Source of the DNA: Pseudomonadota bacterium
GTDB taxonomy: Bacteria; Pseudomonadota; Gammaproteobacteria; Burkholderiales; Burkholderiaceae_C
NCBI GenBank assembly: GCA_023422975.1
Contig: JAFAGF010000043.1
Location: 1 to 11,956 of the forward strand
DNA length: 11,956 nucleotides
Direction of reading: 5' to 3'
Every line of letters begins with the position of its first letter. The first letter of the stretch is position 1. Under the pieces are notes generated by a model. That model made no database searches and had not been told where the DNA came from. It saw nothing but the letters and a program-made list of their open reading frames with translations. A program made the position numbers and the translations under genes. Shown here in pieces: positions 1 to 5,738 of the stretch.

Positions 1-563
1 TTCGAGCCAAACAGCGCATAAGCAAACATGATGGAGCCGTCCAGCACCATCCAGCTCACCGCCAAAATGGCCAACTGCCCCACCACGGGCTCTGCCGGGT
101 TCATGAACTGCGGGAACAGCGCGCTGAAAAACAGCAAGTCTTTGGGGTTGCCAATCCCCACCATCAGGCCTTTGCGGTAGAGCTGCCCCCACGTTGCGCT
201 GGGCAGCGAGGCCTGCGGCAAGGGCACAGCCGCCACATCGGCGGCCACCTGGGCCACCGTCTGTGGTGCAGCCACCTCAGGCTTGCTGCGCCATGTGGAA
301 ATACCCAGGTAGACCAAGTATGCAGCACCCGCCCATTTGATGGCATGGAACAAGGTGTCAGACGCTGCAATCACCGCGCCCAGCCCCAAAGCAGAAAGCA
401 GCATCAAGGTCATCGATGCCGTGATACCGCCCAAAATGGTGGCGATCGTCTTGCGCGCACCGTGGCTGATGGCATGGGACACACAAAGCAAAGCGGAAGG
501 CCCGGGCGACAAAATCACGGCCCCGGCCAAAGACACATACAACAGCCAAATATTCCAAGACAT
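1..563 (-). CDS. LysE/RhtB-family amino-acid exporter, 3' end outside window
   Basis: This is a predicted inner-membrane exporter of the LysE/RhtB superfamily, which pumps amino acids or related small molecules out of the cell. The 187 codons present start at an ATG at 563. The N-terminus has a hydrophobic helix ending in the family signature SPGP (about residues 20-23), followed by a basic loop (HGARKT) and two further hydrophobic helices (about 38-60 and 68-85). A hydrophilic Ala/Pro/Val-rich loop (about 90-120) precedes GLMVGIGNPKD, another family hallmark, and more membrane segments. The C-terminus lies to the left of position 1, so total length is unknown; the family is usually about 205-215 residues. 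The substrate cannot be told from sequence. It is divergent from the small ORFs that begin at 793. Confidence 0.88.
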   Translation of the reverse strand, partial: MSWNIWLLYVSLAGAVILSPGPSALLCVSHAISHGARKTIATILGGITASMTLMLLSALGLGAVIAASDTLFHAIKWAGAAYLVYLGISTWRSKPEVAAPQTVAQVAADVAAVPLPQASLPSATWGQLYRKGLMVGIGNPKDLLFFSALFPQFMNPAEPVVGQLAILAVSWMVLDGSIMFAYALFGS

Positions 564-739
564 CACAACCCCATCCACTGCGCCATTACCGTGCTAGGTA
601 ACGCCTGCAGCACTTTCAAGACCCAAAACGTGCAATTTTAGGCGGCCGGATGCAGGCATGCCAGCCGCAAACCCGCTACACAAGCGCTTAAACGAAAAAC
701 AAACCGCAAAAAACCCTGCATTTTTTTACTTTTGACTGT

Positions 740-765
740 CAACGCCCACCGCAAGCACCACGTTG
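740..765 (+). promoter_or_regulatory. Spaced inverted repeat CAACG-N16-CGTTG, copy 1, before small ORF 1
   Basis: CAACG (740-744) and CGTTG (761-765) are perfect inverted repeats 16 bases apart. The same arms with the same 16-base spacing recur before small ORFs 2 and 3. Half-sites 21 bp centre to centre would lie on one face of the helix, as for a dimeric regulator. In RNA the arms could instead close a 5-bp stem 12 bases upstream of the Shine-Dalgarno sequence. In this copy the left arm is also part of TTGAC-T-GTCAA (732-742). Function is inferred; the conservation is directly visible. Confidence 0.5.
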
Positions 766-792
766 TTTCTCCTACATAAGGAGTACATCCCC

Positions 793-867
793 ATGACTGT
801 AACTACTGTCCTGTCTGTTTGGCCCGAAGACGAACGCGATCGCAAGCGCAGCCCTGCGCGTTGCTAA
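793..867 (+). CDS. Small ORF 1 of a tandem family (24 aa, WPEDERDRKR core)
   Basis: I do not recognise this 24-residue protein. AAGGAG at 778-783 lies 9 bases before the ATG, an excellent ribosome binding site. The peptide has a short variable uncharged N-terminus, then S-V, the core WPEDERDRKR (residues 10-19) and a tail S-P-A-R-C. The core has four acidic and four basic residues and one Trp. The other two copies (958 and 1217) keep this decapeptide unchanged although their DNA differs at third codon positions, which indicates selection on the protein in this frame. No signal peptide or membrane segment is visible. No clear terminator separates it from copy 2, so copies 1 and 2 may share a transcript. 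It is too short for most gene finders and may be unannotated. Confidence 0.7.
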   Translation: MTVTTVLSVWPEDERDRKRSPARC

Positions 868-908
868 GCCGTTTTTTGTCAAACCGGAAATATTTTTCAA
901 ACAGCTGT

Positions 909-934
909 CAACGCCAGCGCTGCTTGCAGCGTTG
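909..934 (+). promoter_or_regulatory. Spaced inverted repeat CAACG-N16-CGTTG, copy 2, before small ORF 2
   Basis: CAACG (909-913) and CGTTG (930-934) are again separated by exactly 16 bases. Here the stem extends to 6 bp (CAACGC with GCGTTG). The element begins with TGTCAACGCC, the same ten bases as copy 1. It ends 9 bases before the Shine-Dalgarno sequence of small ORF 2. It is either an operator or a 5'-UTR RNA element; sequence alone does not decide. Confidence 0.5.
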
Positions 935-957
935 ATCAGGCAAAAGGACTCTCCACC

Positions 958-1029
958 ATGATGAACACCATCTTCTCTATCTGGCCCGAAGACGAACGTG
1001 ACCGCAAGCGCGCGCCTGCACGTATCTGA
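958..1029 (+). CDS. Small ORF 2 of the tandem family (23 aa, WPEDERDRKR core)
   Basis: This is the second paralogue, of 23 residues. AAAGGA (943-948) lies 9 bases before the ATG at 958; the next codon is also ATG (961), so either could be used, with the first better spaced. The sequence runs M-M-N-T-I-F-S-I, then the invariant WPEDERDRKR, then A-P-A-R-I. Relative to copy 1, core codons for Arg (CGT for CGC) and Asp (GAC for GAT) differ only synonymously. The stop is followed by an imperfect hairpin (1041-1067) and a strong terminator (1073-1102). Nothing on the plus strand downstream looks like a structural gene it could lead, so it is not an ordinary attenuator leader peptide. Function is unknown. 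Confidence 0.7.
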   Translation: MMNTIFSIWPEDERDRKRAPARI

Positions 1030-1040
1030 CCCCATTTTCT

Positions 1041-1067
1041 GCTGGTAGCAGCACTGTTGCTGCCAGC
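1041..1067 (+). other. Imperfect hairpin in the 3' region of small ORF 2
   Basis: GCTG (1041-1044) pairs with CAGC (1064-1067). After a 3-base bulge, GCAGC (1048-1052) pairs with GCTGC (1059-1063) around a 6-base loop. It lies between the stop codon at 1029 and the terminator at 1073. It has no U-run of its own, so it is probably not a terminator. It could stabilise the mRNA or be part of a 3'-UTR-derived small RNA. Confidence 0.4.
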
Positions 1068-1072
1068 CACTC

Positions 1073-1102
1073 AGCCCGCTTCCTTGAAGCGGGCTTTGTT
1101 TT
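1073..1102 (+). terminator. Intrinsic terminator after small ORF 2
   Basis: AGCCCGCTTC (1073-1082) and GAAGCGGGCT (1086-1095) form a perfect 10-bp stem with a 3-base loop, followed by the T-rich tail TTGTTTT. It should end the transcript carrying small ORF 2. Small ORF 3 would then need its own promoter between about 1103 and 1200. Confidence 0.88.
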
Positions 1103-1163
1103 GAAGCCTTCTGACGTTGTTACAGCTTTGGACATTTCATGCAGACGCTTGCACCTGCTGCGT

Positions 1164-1189
1164 CAACGCACCAAACCTGGCACACGTTG
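1164..1189 (+). promoter_or_regulatory. Spaced inverted repeat CAACG-N16-CGTTG, copy 3, before small ORF 3
   Basis: CAACG (1164-1168) and CGTTG (1185-1189) are 16 bases apart, as in copies 1 and 2. The right arm sits in CACGTTGT, which is also present in copy 1. The element ends 13 bases before AAGGAG (1203-1208). It lies downstream of the terminator at 1073-1102, so it belongs to a separate transcription unit, which favours a unit-by-unit regulatory role. Confidence 0.5.
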
Positions 1190-1216
1190 TAGAAGCAAAG
1201 CAAAGGAGTGAAAACC

Positions 1217-1291
1217 ATGCAAAACCAAGCTATGTTGTCTGTCTGGCCTGAAGACGAACGCGATCGCAAACGCGCACCTTCGCGCCTGTAA
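1217..1291 (+). CDS. Small ORF 3 of the tandem family (24 aa, WPEDERDRKR core)
   Basis: This is the third paralogue, of 24 residues. AAAGGAG (1202-1208) lies 8 bases before the ATG at 1217. The peptide begins M-Q-N-Q-A-M-L-S-V, keeps WPEDERDRKR exactly, and ends A-P-S-R-L. Core codons for Pro (CCT for CCC) and Lys (AAA for AAG) differ from copies 1 and 2 without changing the residue. An in-frame ATG at codon 6 is a less likely start because it is far from the Shine-Dalgarno sequence. A terminator at 1357-1384 closes the unit. The N-termini of the three copies differ while the Trp-to-Arg core and the Pro-x-Arg tail are fixed, so the core is probably the functional part. Function is unknown. 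Confidence 0.7.
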   Translation: MQNQAMLSVWPEDERDRKRAPSRL

Positions 1292-1356
1292 GCACCGCTG
1301 CCTGCGCCCAGGCCTGCCCCACGCATGGCAGTGGCTGTTTTCAAAGTTCACCCATC

Positions 1357-1384
1357 AAAAAAAGCCCGCTTTCGCGGGCTTTTT
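1357..1384. terminator. Bidirectional terminator between small ORF 3 and phaB
   Basis: AGCCCGC (1363-1369) and GCGGGCT (1374-1380) form a 7-bp stem with a 4-base loop, flanked by an A-run on the left and a T-run on the right. It can therefore terminate both the rightward small-ORF transcript and the leftward phaCAB transcript, whose last stop codon is at 1404. Confidence 0.88.
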
Positions 1385-1403
1385 GCATGGCAGGTCGCAA
1401 TGC

Positions 1404-2141
1404 TTAGTGCATGTGCAAACCGCCGTTGACCGAGAAATCTGCACCGGTCGAGTAGCTGCCGTCTTGCGAAGCCAGCCACGACACAATGGAAGCAATTTCC
1501 TTGGGCTCACCCAGACGCTTGACGGGGATGGTGCCCACAATCTTGTCCAGCACATCTTGGCGAATGGCCTTGACCATATCCGTACCGATGTAGCCAGGGC
1601 TGACCGTATTCACCGTCACGCCCTTGCCTGCCAGTTCCTGGGCCAGCGCCATGGTAAAGCCGTGCATGCCCGCCTTGGCGGCGGAATAGTTGGTTTGACC
1701 GGCTTGACCCTTGGCACCGTTGACTGAGCTGATGTTGATCACACGGCCCCAGCCTTTTTCCACCATATCGCCCACCACCTGCTTGGTGACGTTGAACATG
1801 GAGTTCAGGTTGGTTTCAATCACCGCCTGCCAGTCGTCAGGGGTCATCTTCAAGAACATGCGGTCACGCGTGATGCCGGCGTTGTTCACCAGCACATCAA
1901 TCGTGCCGTGCAATTGTTTGGCCTGATTGAACGCTTCCACGGTGGACTCCCATTCCCCCACGTTCCCTACCGAGGCGTAGAAGGTGTAACCCAGCGCTTT
2001 TTGCTCATCGAGCCACTTTTGAAAGTCCCGGGTAGGGCCGCAGCCCGCAATCACCTTGAAACCATCGTCATGCAAACGCTGGCAAATCGCGGTACCAATG
2101 CCACCCATACCACCTGTGACGTATGCAACTTTCTGAGTCAT
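1404..2141 (-). CDS. phaB: Acetoacetyl-CoA reductase (NADPH), PHB synthesis
   Basis: This enzyme reduces acetoacetyl-CoA to (R)-3-hydroxybutyryl-CoA, the monomer for PHA synthase. The 245-residue short-chain dehydrogenase has the nucleotide-binding glycine motif TGGMGGIG (9-16), NNAG (86-89), the catalytic Ser in NISSVNG (about 139), and YSAAK with Tyr152 and Lys156. The late PG motif (SPGYIGTDM) is also present. The length matches characterised PhaB proteins. The start is an ATG at 2141 with AGGAGG (2148-2153 on the plus strand) at good spacing. It is the last gene of the operon, 128 bases after phaA, and ends just before a bidirectional terminator. Confidence 0.96.
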   Translation of the reverse strand: MTQKVAYVTGGMGGIGTAICQRLHDDGFKVIAGCGPTRDFQKWLDEQKALGYTFYASVGNVGEWESTVEAFNQAKQLHGTIDVLVNNAGITRDRMFLKMTPDDWQAVIETNLNSMFNVTKQVVGDMVEKGWGRVINISSVNGAKGQAGQTNYSAAKAGMHGFTMALAQELAGKGVTVNTVSPGYIGTDMVKAIRQDVLDKIVGTIPVKRLGEPKEIASIVSWLASQDGSYSTGADFSVNGGLHMH

Positions 2142-2269
2142 TCACTGCCTCCTGATGTATTTATGACCAATCTGTATCTATGCAAAGACTGTAGCTTGTT
2201 GCCCGCGCAAAGCATGCTGCGAGCAACCCTTGGCGCATAAACGCCACACGCGACAGCCGCTGTCCAACC

Positions 2270-3448
2270 TCAGCGCTCCACCGCCAGCGCCACGCCCATA
2301 CCGCCGCCAATGCACAGGGCGGCCACGCCCTTCTTGGCGCCGCGGCGCTGCATCTCGTGCAGCAGCGTCACCAGCACGCGGCAGCCCGACGCACCAATGG
2401 GGTGACCGATGGCAATCGCGCCGCCATTGACGTTGACCTTGGCAGCATCCACACCCAGCACCTTGTTCACCGCGCATGCCTGGGCGGCAAAAGCCTCGTT
2501 CAGTTCAAACAAATCCACATCGCCCACTTGCCAGCCAATACGGCCCAGGGCCTTGCGTACGGCAAATACCGGGCCCATACCCATGGTCGCGGGGTCCAAG
2601 CCACTGGTGGCATAGGCTTTGATCGTGGCCAGCGGCGTCAGGCCCAGGGCCTTGGCCTTGCTGGCGCTCATCACCACCACAGCAGCAGCGCCATCGTTGA
2701 TGCCCGATGCATTGCCGGCCGTCACAGTGCCGGCCTTGTCAAAAGCCGGCTTCAAACCCGACAGTGCTTCCAAGTTGGTTTTGCGGTTGATGTACTCGTC
2801 CGCTTCAAAGACGACCGGGTCACCCTTGCGCTGGGGAATCACTACTGGCACGATTTCGTCCTTGAACTTGCCCGCATCTTGCGCGGCAGCAGCCTTGGTC
2901 TGGCTGGCAATCGCCAGCTCGTCTTGCGCAGCACGTGCAATGTCATTGGCCTTGGCCACGTTTTCTGCCGTGATGCCCATGTGGTACTGGTTGTACACGT
3001 CCCACAGGCCGTCCACGATCATGGTGTCCTGCATCTTCCAGTCGCCCATGCGCTGACCGTCGCGCGAGCCTTGCAGTACGTGGGGCGACAGGCTCATGTT
3101 CTCCTGACCACCGGCCACCACGATGTCGCTGTCGCCCGTGGCCACGGCTTGCGCGGCCAGCATGACGGCTTTGAGCCCCGAGCCGCACACGGCGTTGATG
3201 GTCAGCGCAGGCGTTTCTTGGGCGACGCCTGCCTTCATCATGGCCTGGCGCGCGGGGTTTTGGCCCACGCCGGCAGCCAGCACCTGGCCCATGATGACCT
3301 CACCCACTTGGTCTGCAGGCACTTTGGCGCGCTCCAGCGCCGCCTTGATGACGGTGGCGCCCAAGTCGACAGCCGGCACTTTGGCCAGGCTGCCACCAAA
3401 TTTACCCACGGCTGTGCGCACAGCTGAAACGATGACGATGTCTTCCAT
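2270..3448 (-). CDS. phaA: Acetyl-CoA C-acetyltransferase (beta-ketothiolase)
   Basis: This enzyme condenses two acetyl-CoA into acetoacetyl-CoA, the first step of PHB synthesis. The 392 residues match the biosynthetic thiolase length. The acyl-accepting Cys is in NAVCGSGLK (Cys88), the catalytic His in AIGHPIGASG (His349), and the second catalytic Cys in CIGGGMG (Cys379). The frame is open upstream to 3517, but I choose the ATG at 3448. GGGAG (3455-3459 on the plus strand) lies just upstream of it, and the protein then begins MEDIVIVSAVRT, the family's normal N-terminus. A palindromic intergenic repeat occupies much of the 90-base gap after phaC. Confidence 0.96.
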   Translation of the reverse strand: MEDIVIVSAVRTAVGKFGGSLAKVPAVDLGATVIKAALERAKVPADQVGEVIMGQVLAAGVGQNPARQAMMKAGVAQETPALTINAVCGSGLKAVMLAAQAVATGDSDIVVAGGQENMSLSPHVLQGSRDGQRMGDWKMQDTMIVDGLWDVYNQYHMGITAENVAKANDIARAAQDELAIASQTKAAAAQDAGKFKDEIVPVVIPQRKGDPVVFEADEYINRKTNLEALSGLKPAFDKAGTVTAGNASGINDGAAAVVVMSASKAKALGLTPLATIKAYATSGLDPATMGMGPVFAVRKALGRIGWQVGDVDLFELNEAFAAQACAVNKVLGVDAAKVNVNGGAIAIGHPIGASGCRVLVTLLHEMQRRGAKKGVAALCIGGGMGVALAVER

Positions 3449-3474
3449 TGGATGCTCCCTTGTGTTGATTTCGT

Positions 3475-3515
3475 AGCACGTAGCGCAATATTTATAAGCG
3501 CTACAGCCCATTTTC
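3475..3515 (-). repeat. Palindromic intergenic repeat between phaC and phaA (probable copy 3)
   Basis: GTAGCGC (3480-3486) and GCGCTAC (3498-3504 region) form an inverted repeat around an AT-rich centre. Read on the minus strand, the segment GCTGTAGCGCTT resembles the core of the two repeat copies at 10662 and 10927. I recall similar palindromes being common between genes in Comamonadaceae; that is memory, not a search. Its place inside the phaCAB operon means it would be transcribed and could act as an mRNA hairpin between cistrons. Confidence 0.42.
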
Positions 3516-3538
3516 AATCATGAAATATATAGGACAAG

Positions 3539-5233
3539 TTACGCCTTTTGTTGCACATAACTGCCCGGCGCAGCCTCCAGCGCCTTGTACTGCGTGCCTC
3601 GACCATAGCGCTTGGGGGCAGCCACGGGTTTACCCGCATGGCCTTGCAACCACTGCGACCAATCACTCCACCAGCTTCCGGGCAACTCCTGCGCGCCTTG
3701 CAGCCACTGTGCATGCGTGGCAGGCAGCGCACCATCTTCCCGGATCCAGTGGCTGCGTTTTTTCTTGGCGGGAGGGTTGATGACTCCGGCAATGTGGCCC
3801 GAAGCCCCCATCACAAAACGTTTTTCGCCCTGCAACACCTGCGTGGCGGCGTAGGAGCCCGTGATCGGCACGATGTGGTCTTCGCGCGAGCCGTAGATGT
3901 AGACCGGGATGTCAATGGCACCCAAATCCAGCGCCTGTCCGCACACGGTCAGCTTGCCGGGCTTCACCAGATTGTTTTCCAGGTACATATTGCGCAAATA
4001 CCAGGCGTACCAGGGCCCGGGCAAATTGGTGGCATCGCTGTTCCAGTAGAGCAGGTCAAACGGCGGAGGCGTCTCACCCTTGAGGTAATTGCCCACCACG
4101 TAGTTCCACACCAGATCATTGGGGCGCAAGAAGCTGAAGGTTGAGGCCAACTCCTGCCCCTTGAGCAAACCGCCCTGCCCCATTTGCAGCTCACGCATCT
4201 GCACAAAGGCTTCGTCAATAAATACGTCCAGCACACCGGTATCGGTAAAATCCACAAACGTGGTCAGCAGCGTTGCACTGGCCACAGGGGATTCGCCACG
4301 GCCAGCCAGCACCGCCAAAGCCGTGGCCAGCATGGTGCCGCCCACGCAAAAGCCCAAGGCATTGATCTGGTCAACGCCGCCAATTGCCTGCACGACGTGA
4401 ATGGCGCGCAAAATGCCTTCCTCTATGTAGTCATCCCACGTCAGGTGGCCCTGCGCCTCACCCGGGTTGCGCCAGCTCACCACAAACGTGCGGTGCCCTT
4501 GGCTGGCGGCATAGCGCACCAGCGAGTTTTCGGGCTGTAAATCCAGGATGTAGTACTTGTTGATGCAAGGTGGAATCAGCAAAAACGGGCGCTCGTGCAC
4601 CTTGGCCGTCAAAGCTTTGTATTCGATGAGCTGGAAAATCTCGTTTTCATAGACCACGGCACCTTCCGTGGTGGCTACATTCTTGCCCACCTCAAAGACA
4701 CTCTCATCGGTCATGGAGACATGGCCCTGCTCCATATCGTGCAGCAGGTTCTGAATGCCCTTGGCCAGGCTCTCGCCCTTGGTTTCAATGGCTTTTTGCT
4801 GAGCCTCTGGGTTCAGCGCCAGATAATTGCTCGGCGACATGGCCGCCACCCATTGCTCCACTGCAAAACGAATGCGGGCGCGGGTTTTCTCATCGGCCTG
4901 CACGGCGTCGGCCAAGCCTGTCAACGCCTTGGCGTTGAGCAAGTAGCTGGACGCCGTCATGGCCGCCACGGGGTTGCTCAGCCAGGGCGCTCCACCAAAA
5001 CGCTTGTCCTGCAAGCTGGTTGCGGCAGTCAGTCCTTGGCTCCACAGCTGGCTGGCTTCTTGTACATAGGCTTGCTGCAAGGCTTGCAGCTTGGCGGCAT
5101 CGAACTGGAGTGCAGCAGGCGCTGCAGTTTCGGCAGAGGCTGCGGGAAAAGCCGCCAAGGCCTTGGCCCACTGGTCCGTAAAAAACTGTTGGAACTGCTG
5201 TGCGTTGGGGTTCCAAGAAGCCTCTGAACTCAT
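3539..5233 (-). CDS. phaC: Class I poly(3-hydroxyalkanoate) synthase
   Basis: This synthase polymerises (R)-3-hydroxyacyl-CoA into PHA at the granule surface. With the ATG at 5233 it has 564 residues; class I enzymes are about 560-600. An N-terminal PhaC_N-type region is followed by an alpha/beta-hydrolase domain with the lipase-like box GFCVGG (Cys296), the catalytic Asp in GSREDHIVP (Asp452) and the His in GASGHIAG (His480). RPNDLVWNY and the late NPPAKKKRSHW segment are also typical. The frame could extend to a TTG at 5257, but AAGGA 8 bases before ATG 5233 decides the start. It is the first gene of the operon and is divergent from the membrane protein gene at 5412. Confidence 0.97.
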   Translation of the reverse strand: MSSEASWNPNAQQFQQFFTDQWAKALAAFPAASAETAAPAALQFDAAKLQALQQAYVQEASQLWSQGLTAATSLQDKRFGGAPWLSNPVAAMTASSYLLNAKALTGLADAVQADEKTRARIRFAVEQWVAAMSPSNYLALNPEAQQKAIETKGESLAKGIQNLLHDMEQGHVSMTDESVFEVGKNVATTEGAVVYENEIFQLIEYKALTAKVHERPFLLIPPCINKYYILDLQPENSLVRYAASQGHRTFVVSWRNPGEAQGHLTWDDYIEEGILRAIHVVQAIGGVDQINALGFCVGGTMLATALAVLAGRGESPVASATLLTTFVDFTDTGVLDVFIDEAFVQMRELQMGQGGLLKGQELASTFSFLRPNDLVWNYVVGNYLKGETPPPFDLLYWNSDATNLPGPWYAWYLRNMYLENNLVKPGKLTVCGQALDLGAIDIPVYIYGSREDHIVPITGSYAATQVLQGEKRFVMGASGHIAGVINPPAKKKRSHWIREDGALPATHAQWLQGAQELPGSWWSDWSQWLQGHAGKPVAAPKRYGRGTQYKALEAAPGSYVQQKA

Positions 5234-5285
5234 GCTTGTCTTCCTTGTGGCTGGCAAACGCTATATGGCTGCCTCTTATCTGGTG

Positions 5286-5314
5286 ATTGTTGCGTAGGCT
5301 CCCGTTTGTGGCAA
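5286..5314 (-). promoter_or_regulatory. Weak candidate sigma-70 promoter for phaCAB
   Basis: On the minus strand TTGCCA (5309-5314) and AACAAT (5286-5291) are 17 bases apart and roughly match -35 and -10 boxes. Transcription would begin about 45 bases before the phaC start codon. The -10 match is only 4 of 6, so this is a guess. Confidence 0.25.
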
Positions 5315-5411
5315 TCGAACGCCTGTGCGGTTTCATGCAAAAAACCTGCCCATTGACTCGAATCAAGAGATCAAGCATCCACAGCCCCTGCATTTCAGGC
5401 ACATTTCAGCC

Positions 5412-5738
5412 ATGTATTTGATTGTGATTGCTTGGTTTTACGTCACTGTGATGATGGCCTTGGCGGAAGCGGCCAGTCCGCAAGGCAGTATTTTGGGTGC
5501 CATCATTACCTTTGTTCTGTATGGCTTGCTGCCCATGGCCATCCTGATCTATATCTTTGGCACCCCCGAGCGCAAACGCAAGCTCAAAGCGCGCCGCGAA
5601 GCAGAGCAACGCGCCTATGACGCAGCGCAGGCGACGCTGCGCACCGAAGACGCAACGTCACACCTTCCAGATGCAGGCGGCCATACGCCCGGTGCTGCCG
5701 AGGAGCGCGGCATCACGCCGGTGCGAGAAAAACTGTGA
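5412..5738 (+). CDS. Small two-helix membrane protein, function unknown
   Basis: This is a 108-residue protein I cannot name. It has two predicted membrane helices (about residues 1-20 and 27-50), then a highly basic stretch (PERKRKLKARRE, about 52-63) that should stay in the cytoplasm by the positive-inside rule. An Ala/Glu-rich, probably disordered tail follows. The ATG at 5412 places a helix at the very N-terminus, as expected for an uncleaved inner-membrane protein. An upstream GTG at 5325 would add a polar extension and is less likely. No strong Shine-Dalgarno sequence is seen. The last 26 residues and the stop codon are encoded antisense to the end of the pgeF-type gene, so that tail may be poorly conserved. 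It lies divergent from phaC. Confidence 0.72.
   Translation: MYLIVIAWFYVTVMMALAEAASPQGSILGAIITFVLYGLLPMAILIYIFGTPERKRKLKARREAEQRAYDAAQATLRTEDATSHLPDAGGHTPGAAEERGITPVREKL

Noticed and set aside
793..1291. Possible CRISPR array, because of three similar spaced units
   Set aside because: The units vary at codon third positions, spacing is unequal (about 165 and 259 bases), and each is an ORF with its own ribosome binding site.
772..1351. Minus-strand frames over the small-ORF repeats that also repeat a motif (AFVFGPDR-like)
   Set aside because: The repetition is a mirror of the plus-strand family. Ribosome binding sites, ATG spacing and third-position variation all fit the plus-strand reading, not the antisense one.
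2357..3427. A 356-codon open frame on the plus strand
   Set aside because: It lies wholly antisense to phaA, whose catalytic motifs are intact. Its translation is rich in His, Ala and Gly without recognisable domains, which is typical of a shadow frame in GC-rich DNA.
3449..3517. N-terminal extension of phaA by 23 codons
   Set aside because: The extension covers the palindromic repeat, and the ribosome binding site and the family's normal N-terminus both support the ATG at 3448.
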